From positions 1 to 64,000 of the forward strand of contig NZ_NKCN01000014.1 of NCBI RefSeq assembly GCF_002245535.1: 64,000 bases of DNA, in the 5' to 3' direction. Shown piece after piece: positions 58,879-64,000 of the stretch. Below the pieces are notes generated by a model. It was not told the DNA's origin. It did not search any database and was given only the letters and a program-made list of their open reading frames with translations. The translations under genes and the position numbers were made by a program. How positions within the stretch are numbered: the first letter of the stretch is position 1; every line of letters starts with the position of its first letter. Source of the stretch: Mycobacterium lehmannii (GTDB taxonomy: Bacteria; Actinomycetota; Actinomycetes; Mycobacteriales; Mycobacteriaceae).

Positions 58879-59235
58879 CTAGACCGCGTTGCGATGCTTG
58901 CGCTGGGCGTTGAAGAACTCTGCCCAGGAGACGACCTCGGGGTGCTGCTTGAGCAGAGCGCGGCGCTGCCGCTCGGTCATTCCGCCCCAGACCCCGAACT
59001 CCACCCGATTGTCGAGCGCGTCGGCGCCGCACTCGAGGATCACCGGACAGTGCCGGCAGATCACTGCGGCTTTGCGCTGTGCGGCCCCCCGGACGAACAG
59101 CTCATCAGGATCGGTCTGGCGGCATCGGGCTTGCGACACCCAGGCGATGCGGGCTTCGGCCTCGGCACCGTGGACGACACTGTGAGCCGACGATGTCACC
59201 GCGGTCCTGCGCGCCGCGGGCCTCGTAGCTGACAC
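58879..59235 (-). CDS. whiB4: WhiB4 iron-sulfur redox regulator
   Basis: This 118-residue WhiB-family protein has four Cys for the [4Fe-4S] cluster: one in ARCRQTDP, two in CRHC and one in LECGADAL. The GVWGGMTERQRR turn and a basic C-terminus for DNA binding (KQHPE to QRKHRNAV) follow. WhiB4 (Rv3681c) senses oxygen and redox state. GTG at 59235 has GGAGG 8 nt upstream. It diverges from ponA2. Confidence 0.95.
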   Translation of the reverse strand: MSATRPAARRTAVTSSAHSVVHGAEAEARIAWVSQARCRQTDPDELFVRGAAQRKAAVICRHCPVILECGADALDNRVEFGVWGGMTERQRRALLKQHPEVVSWAEFFNAQRKHRNAV

Positions 59236-59531
59236 CAGAGTTCCCTCCGTTCCAACCGCCCCCCGGTCAACACCGGTACGGCGCGATCCCTGGTAGTAGA
59301 GCGCTCATGCGATCTACGTCACATTGCGAGGGGTCAGTGTGACCTGTATCGCACTGTCCGACCAAATTAGATGGTCAAAGCCGTCTTGCGCAATACGTAC
59401 GCCTCCACTTTTTTGGGACGACCGTGCCGTCAGTCGGCAGAATTGACGTCCGCGCCGGTCGTCGCGCTTTCACAGTTCTGGGATCGCCCGTGGCGAGCCC
59501 ACGTTTTTGCGACGTCGTTAGTCTGTAGGTC
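59236..59531. promoter_or_regulatory. whiB4-ponA2 divergent region with a Crp-like site
   Basis: This 296 bp region holds no gene. TGTGA-N6-TCGCA at 59338-59353 differs from the Crp consensus at one half-site base. TCACA about 18 bp before it could be part of another half-site. A small palindrome GACCA/TGGTC lies just downstream near 59361-59377. Position relative to either promoter is uncertain. Confidence 0.35.
59519..59524 (+). promoter_or_regulatory. -10 element TAGTCT for ponA2
   Basis: TAGTCT is followed by 7 nt and ATG at 59532, which predicts a leaderless mRNA. Confidence 0.55.
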
Positions 59532-61985
59532 ATGCCGGACAGTCCACCGCCGACCCCGCCTCCGCGGACGGTGACGGTGATCAAGCTCGCCTGGTGCGTT
59601 CTGCTGGCCAGCGTGATCACCGCGGCGTTGATGTTTCCGGTCGTCGGTGGCTTCGGCCTGGTGTCCAATCGGGCCTCCGACGTGGTTGCCAACGGTTCGG
59701 CGCAACTCGTCGAGGGCGAGGTGCCGCAGGTGTCGACGATGGTCGACGCCAAGGGCAACGTGATCGCCTGGCTCTACAACCAGCGCCGCTTCGAGGTGCC
59801 CACCGACCAGATCGCCAACACGATGAAGCTGGCGATCGTCTCGATCGAGGACAAACGGTTCGCCGAACACAACGGCGTCGACTGGCAGGGCACGCTCACC
59901 GGGCTGTCCGGTTACCTGTCGGGCAATCTGGACACGCGTGGCGGTTCGACGATCGAGCAGCAGTACGTCAAGAACTATCAACTGCTGGTGATCGCCCAGA
60001 CCGACGCCGAGAAGCGCGCCGCCGTCGAGACCACCCCGGCCCGCAAGCTGCGCGAGATCCGGATGGCGCTGACGCTGGACAAGACGTTCACCAAACCCGA
60101 GATCCTGACGCGCTATCTGAACCTGGTGTCGTTCGGCAACGGCGCCTTTGGTGTGCAGGACGCCGCGCAGACGTACTTCGGGGTCAACGCGTCGGAGTTG
60201 AACTGGCAGCAGGCCGCTCTGCTGGCGGGCATGGTCCAGTCGACCAGCACGCTGAACCCCTACACCAACCCCGAGGGTGCGCTGGCACGGCGAAACCTGG
60301 TGTTGGACACCATGATCCAGAACATCCCCGAGGAAGCAGCGGCGTTGCGGGCGGCCAAGGAGGAGCCGCTGGGTGTCCTCCCGCAGCCCAAGGAACTGCC
60401 GCGCGGCTGTATCGCCGCCGGCGACCGCGCGTTCTTCTGCGACTACGTGCTCGAATATCTGGCGCGCGCGGGCATCAGCAAGGAACAGGTCGCCAGGGGC
60501 GGATACCTGATCAGGACCACCCTCGACCCCGACGTCCAAGGTCCGGTGAAGGCGGCGGTGAACCAGTTCGCCGCCCCTGACCTCGACGGTGTGGCCAGCG
60601 TGATGAGCGTGATCAAGCCCGGCAAGGAATCGCATCCGGTGCTGGCGATGGCCAGCAGCCGCACCTACGGGCTCAACCTCGATGCCGGTGAGACCATGCA
60701 GCCGCAACCGTTCTCCTTGGTAGGTGACGGTGCCGGGTCGACGTTCAAGCTGTTCACCACCGCGGCGGCCTTGGAGATGGGGATGGGCATCAACGCCCAG
60801 CTCGACGTGCCCGCGCAGTTCCAGGCCAAGGGCCTGGGCAGCAGCGACACCCCGGGTTGCCCGGCCGCGACGTGGTGTGTGAAGAACGCGGGCGGTTACC
60901 GCGGCACCATGAACATCACCGACGCGTTGGCCACCTCACCCAACACGGCTTTCGCGAAATTGATCTCGCAGGTCGGCGTGCAGCGCAGCGTCGACATGGC
61001 GGTCCGGCTGGGACTGCGCTCCTACGCGCTGCCGGGCACCGCGCGCGACTACGACCCCGACAGCAACGAGAGCCTGGCCGACTTCATCAAGCGGCAGAAC
61101 CTCGGCTCGTTCGTGCTGGGACCGATCGAGATCAACGCGCTCGAGTTCTCCAACGTCGGAGCGACGCTGGCCTCCGGCGGCGTGTGGTGCCCGCCGAATC
61201 CGATCGCCCAGGTCATCGACCGGCACGGCGAGGAAGTGTCGGTCACCACGGAGACCTGCGAGCAGGCGGTGCCCGAGGGCCTGGCGAACACGCTGGCCAA
61301 CGCCATGAGCAAGGACGACGAGGGGGCGGGCACCGCCGCGGGAGCGGCCGGTTCGGTCGGCTGGGACCTGCCGATGTCGGGTAAGACCGGCACCACCGAG
61401 GCCCACCGCTCGTCGGCCTTCCTCGGCTTCACCAACACCCTCGCCGCCGGGAACTACATCTACGACGACTCCACCGCACCCGGTGAACTGTGCTCGTTCC
61501 CGCTGCGCAAGTGCGGGTACGGCAACCTGTACGGCGGTAACGAACCGGCCAGGACGTGGTTCGCCGCTATGAAACCGATCGCCAACAACTTCGGCGAGGT
61601 ACGGCTGCCCCCGACCGATCCGCGCTACGTCGAGGGCGGACCCGGCTCGCGGGTGCCCAGCGTTTCGGGCCTGACCGAGAGCGCGGCCCGACAGCGGTTG
61701 CGTGACTCCGGCTTCCAGGTCGCCGACCAAGCGTCCTCGGTGAACAGCAATGCGCCACGGGGCTCCGTGGTCGGCACGACCCCGGGCGGCCAGACGGTTC
61801 CGGGGTCGATCATCACGATCCAGGTCTCCAACGGCATTCCGCCGGCCCCGCCACCGCCTCCGCCCGGCGCGATACCCGGCCTGCCAGCGCCGGTCGGCCA
61901 GACGGTGGTCGAGATTCCCGGGCTGCCGCCGATCACCGTGCCGGTGCTCGGGCCCCCTCCGCCTGCGCCACCGCCTCCACCGTGA
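59532..61985 (+). CDS. ponA2: bifunctional penicillin-binding protein PonA2 (class A)
   Basis: This 817-residue protein has an N-terminal helix (about 17-45) and a GT51 transglycosylase with EDKRFAEHNGVD and RGGSTIEQQ. A transpeptidase follows with SxxK in AGSTFKLF, SxN in SPNTAF and KTG in GKTGTTEAH. A single PASTA domain (about 714-775, VPSVSGLTESAARQRLRDSG) and a Pro-rich tail end the protein. It polymerises and cross-links peptidoglycan. PonA2 is important in non-replicating and stressed cells. It is followed 72 bp later by the metallophosphoesterase gene. Confidence 0.95.
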   Translation: MPDSPPPTPPPRTVTVIKLAWCVLLASVITAALMFPVVGGFGLVSNRASDVVANGSAQLVEGEVPQVSTMVDAKGNVIAWLYNQRRFEVPTDQIANTMKLAIVSIEDKRFAEHNGVDWQGTLTGLSGYLSGNLDTRGGSTIEQQYVKNYQLLVIAQTDAEKRAAVETTPARKLREIRMALTLDKTFTKPEILTRYLNLVSFGNGAFGVQDAAQTYFGVNASELNWQQAALLAGMVQSTSTLNPYTNPEGALARRNLVLDTMIQNIPEEAAALRAAKEEPLGVLPQPKELPRGCIAAGDRAFFCDYVLEYLARAGISKEQVARGGYLIRTTLDPDVQGPVKAAVNQFAAPDLDGVASVMSVIKPGKESHPVLAMASSRTYGLNLDAGETMQPQPFSLVGDGAGSTFKLFTTAAALEMGMGINAQLDVPAQFQAKGLGSSDTPGCPAATWCVKNAGGYRGTMNITDALATSPNTAFAKLISQVGVQRSVDMAVRLGLRSYALPGTARDYDPDSNESLADFIKRQNLGSFVLGPIEINALEFSNVGATLASGGVWCPPNPIAQVIDRHGEEVSVTTETCEQAVPEGLANTLANAMSKDDEGAGTAAGAAGSVGWDLPMSGKTGTTEAHRSSAFLGFTNTLAAGNYIYDDSTAPGELCSFPLRKCGYGNLYGGNEPARTWFAAMKPIANNFGEVRLPPTDPRYVEGGPGSRVPSVSGLTESAARQRLRDSGFQVADQASSVNSNAPRGSVVGTTPGGQTVPGSIITIQVSNGIPPAPPPPPPGAIPGLPAPVGQTVVEIPGLPPITVPVLGPPPPAPPPPP

Positions 61986-62044
61986 TCGGTGTGCAGTTGC
62001 CCACGCCCGAGCGGTCGAGAGCGCTTCGTCGGGGCCACTGGCAG

Positions 62045-62050
62045 TAGGCT
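62045..62050 (+). promoter_or_regulatory. -10 element TAGGCT for the metallophosphoesterase gene
   Basis: TAGGCT is followed by 7 nt and ATG at 62058, which predicts a leaderless mRNA separate from ponA2. Confidence 0.55.
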
Positions 62051-62057
62051 CTGCAGC

Positions 62058-63020
62058 ATGTCCGCCCGTTCGACGACGATCCTGAAGAACTCCGCCGCGG
62101 CGTCCGCAGGCGCGCTGGTCGCCGGCATCGGCTACGCAGCGATGATCGAGCGCAACGCCTTCGTGGTGCGAGAAGTGACGATGCCGGTACTGGCACCCGG
62201 GTCCTCACCGTTGAAGGTGCTGCACATCAGCGACATTCACATGCGTCCCGGACAGCGGCGCAAGCAGGCCTGGCTGCGCGAGCTGGTCGCCTTGGAACCC
62301 GATCTCGTGATCAACACCGGCGACAACCTCGCCCACCCCAAGGCCGTGCCCGCTGTAGTGCAGTCACTGTCGGAGTTGCTGTCGATCCCGGGGCTGTTCG
62401 TGTTCGGCAGCAACGACTATTTCGGGCCGACGCCGAAGAACCCGCTCAACTACATCACCCGGCCCGGCCATCGCGTCCACGGCGAACCGCTGCCGTGGCA
62501 GGACCTGCGGGCGGCGTTCACCGAGCGTGGCTGGCTGGACCTGACCCACACCCGCCGCGAGTTGGAGGTGCGCGGCCAGCTGATCGCGGCCGCAGGCGTC
62601 GACGACCCACATCTGTCTCGGGACCGCTACGAGACCGTCGCCGGTCCGGCCAGTCCCGCCGCGAACCTCACCCTGGGGCTGACCCATTCGCCTGAGCCAC
62701 GGGTCCTCGACCGGTTCGCGGCCGACGGCTATCAGCTGGTGATGGCGGGCCACACTCACGGCGGCCAGTTGTGCCTGCCGTTCTACGGCGCCCTCGTCAC
62801 CAACTGCGGCCTGGACCGGTCGCGGGCCAAGGGCCCGTCGCGCTGGGGTGCGCACACCCTACTGCACGTCTCGGCGGGCATCGGCACCTCGCCGTACGCC
62901 CCCCTGCGGTTCTGCTGCCGTCCCGAGGCCACGCTGCTGACACTGGTCGCTACCCCGATCGGCGGTCAGGACGCAGACGTTCGGGCGGGCACGTCCCATC
63001 CGAGCGTCGCGGTGCGGTGA
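62058..63020 (+). CDS. metallophosphoesterase, membrane-associated (Rv3683-type)
   Basis: This 320-residue calcineurin-like phosphoesterase has an N-terminal hydrophobic segment (about 12-30) and the metal motifs DIHMRPG (DxH), NTGDN (GD), FGSNDYF (GNHD variant, with Asp for His) and AGHTHGGQ. The family acts on phospholipids or nucleotides at the membrane. It overlaps cds1 by GTGA. Confidence 0.87.
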   Translation: MSARSTTILKNSAAASAGALVAGIGYAAMIERNAFVVREVTMPVLAPGSSPLKVLHISDIHMRPGQRRKQAWLRELVALEPDLVINTGDNLAHPKAVPAVVQSLSELLSIPGLFVFGSNDYFGPTPKNPLNYITRPGHRVHGEPLPWQDLRAAFTERGWLDLTHTRRELEVRGQLIAAAGVDDPHLSRDRYETVAGPASPAANLTLGLTHSPEPRVLDRFAADGYQLVMAGHTHGGQLCLPFYGALVTNCGLDRSRAKGPSRWGAHTLLHVSAGIGTSPYAPLRFCCRPEATLLTLVATPIGGQDADVRAGTSHPSVAVR

Positions 63021-64000
63021 CCGACAAGGCCCTCACCGCAAGCCGGAGTAGCCCACGCGCGTGGGTCGACGACGCCGTCCGGTTGATCGAGGCCGACGCG
63101 CGCCGTAGCGCAGACACCCACCTGTTGCGCTATCCGTTGCCGTCGGCCTGGTGTGACGGCTGCGATCTGCAGCTGTATCTGAAGGACGAGACGACCCACA
63201 TCACCGGCAGCCTCAAGCACCGGCTGGCGCGGTCGCTGTTCCTTTACGCGCTGTGCAACGGGTGGATCGACGAGAACACCACGATCATCGAGGCGTCGTC
63301 GGGGTCGACCGCGGTGTCCGAGGCGTACTTCGCGGCGCTGCTCGGCCTGCCGTTCATCGCCGTGATGCCGTCTTCGACGAGCACCAGCAAGATCGCATTG
63401 ATCGAATCTCAGGGCGGCCGTTGCCATTTCGTCGCCGAGTCCAGTCAGGTGTATGCCGAGGCCGAACGGCTCGCCGAAGCCACCGGCGGACACTACATCG
63501 ATCAGTTCACCAACGCCGAGCGGGCCACCGACTGGCGCGGCAACAACAACATCGCCGAGTCGATCTTCGAGCAGATGCGTGACGAAGCGCACCCCGTGCC
63601 CGACTGGATCGTGGTAGGCGCGGGCACCGGCGGGACGAGCGCCACCATCGGCCGCTATATCCGCTACCGCCGCTACGCCACCCGACTCTGCGTGGTCGAC
63701 CCGGAGAACTCGGCCTTCTTCCCGTCCTACGCGCAGGGCCGCGGTGACGTCGTCACCGGTATGTCGTCGCGCATCGAGGGAATCGGCCGACCGCGGGTGG
63801 AGCCGTCGTTTCTGCCTGGCGTGGTCGACCGAATGGTCGTCGTACCGGACGCCGCGTCGGTTGCCGCGGCCCGGCACGCCAGCACGGTACTGGGCCGACG
63901 GGTGGGACCGTCGACGGGGACGAACCTCTGGGGGGCGTTCGGCCTGCTGGCCGAGATGAGGAATGAGGGTCGCAGCGGATCAGTGGTGACACTGCTCGCC
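63017..64000 (+). CDS. cds1: PLP-dependent L-cysteine desulfhydrase, 3' end outside the window
   Basis: The visible 328 residues are a fold type II PLP enzyme of the cysteine synthase family. The PLP Lys lies in TGSLKHR, the Ser/Thr loop in [10 protein letters not shown], and the Gly-rich phosphate loop in [11 protein letters not shown]. It corresponds to Rv3684, reported as Cds1, which releases H2S from cysteine. GTG at 63017 overlaps the phosphoesterase stop (GTGA). The right edge cuts off the last part. Confidence 0.85.
   Translation, partial: MTDKALTASRSSPRAWVDDAVRLIEADARRSADTHLLRYPLPSAWCDGCDLQLYLKDETTHITGSLKHRLARSLFLYALCNGWIDENTTIIEASSGSTAVSEAYFAALLGLPFIAVMPSSTSTSKIALIESQGGRCHFVAESSQVYAEAERLAEATGGHYIDQFTNAERATDWRGNNNIAESIFEQMRDEAHPVPDWIVVGAGTGGTSATIGRYIRYRRYATRLCVVDPENSAFFPSYAQGRGDVVTGMSSRIEGIGRPRVEPSFLPGVVDRMVVVPDAASVAAARHASTVLGRRVGPSTGTNLWGAFGLLAEMRNEGRSGSVVTLLA

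Overview
The window is high-GC actinobacterial DNA from a mycobacterium, most likely a rapid grower of the Mycolicibacterium type. Gene order follows the M. tuberculosis segment from about Rv3604c to Rv3684, with genes lost from that set and lineage-specific genes added. Many operon heads carry a TAnnnT -10 element only 6-8 nt before ATG or GTG, the usual mycobacterial sign of leaderless mRNA. Stop/start overlaps of the ATGA or GTGA kind join most operons. Family names come from recognition of sequence motifs and gene order by eye; no database was searched.

Layout. 1-6009 (minus): ftsH followed by the folate operon folE-folP-folB-folK, a DUF3180 membrane protein and a DUF6779-like membrane protein that runs off the left edge. 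6278-9026 (plus): epoxide hydrolase ephA, a zinc alcohol dehydrogenase and lipoprotein lpqG. 9050-15323 (minus): a molybdopterin oxidoreductase, then hpt, tilS, a zinc metalloprotease and dacB. 15438-18127: ppa, an orphan OHCU-decarboxylase-like gene, a small LLM-like protein, and a TerC metal exporter with an apparent yybP-ykoY (Mn2+) riboswitch. 18286-27609 (plus): a Pls/PosA-type adenylation-thiolation-membrane synthase coupled by GTGA overlaps to an M1 peptidase and a flippase-like protein, then galE and a large GT-C-like membrane protein. 27634-28556: a CMD-family gene, a decayed alpha/beta hydrolase and tRNA-Thr(CGT). 28624-39185: DNA polymerase III delta prime, the Rv3645-type adenylate cyclase, topA, cspA, an MrfA-like helicase and an Rv3651-type sensor. 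39182-43635 (minus): a complete compact Tad/Flp pilus locus. 43636-45358: a 6S-like Ms1/MTS2823 RNA candidate, an HAD phosphatase, and a long gene-free stretch that looks like a Crp-controlled small RNA. 45359-64000: a degenerate Fic protein, acs, a secreted protease, ephE, marP, a NUDIX hydrolase, a thioredoxin-like protein, nth, crp, MBL/RidA/DUF4177, two ArsA/Get3-type ATPases, whiB4, ponA2, a metallophosphoesterase and the start of cds1.

How the genes fit together. Most of the window is conserved housekeeping: folate synthesis, membrane proteolysis, peptidoglycan assembly and trimming (dacB, ponA2, marP), DNA topology and repair (topA, nth, helicase), and cAMP/redox regulation (cyclase, crp, whiB4). 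The most notable accessory unit is 18286-24793. Reading the ten specificity positions of the adenylation domain by alignment to GrsA gives D-A-E-S-I-G-T-V-V-K, very close to the lysine code I remember for bacitracin synthetase. With the six-helix, three-module membrane C-terminus and a co-transcribed HEXXH-X18-E peptidase, this suggests a poly-lysine-like (cationic poly-amino-acid) synthase, its hydrolase and a possible exporter.

The other strong non-coding signals are the TerC riboswitch, whose P1 helix and ribosome-site hairpin are mutually exclusive, and the predicted Crp-regulated RNA at 45008-45304. No insertion sequence, prophage, CRISPR array or rRNA was seen.
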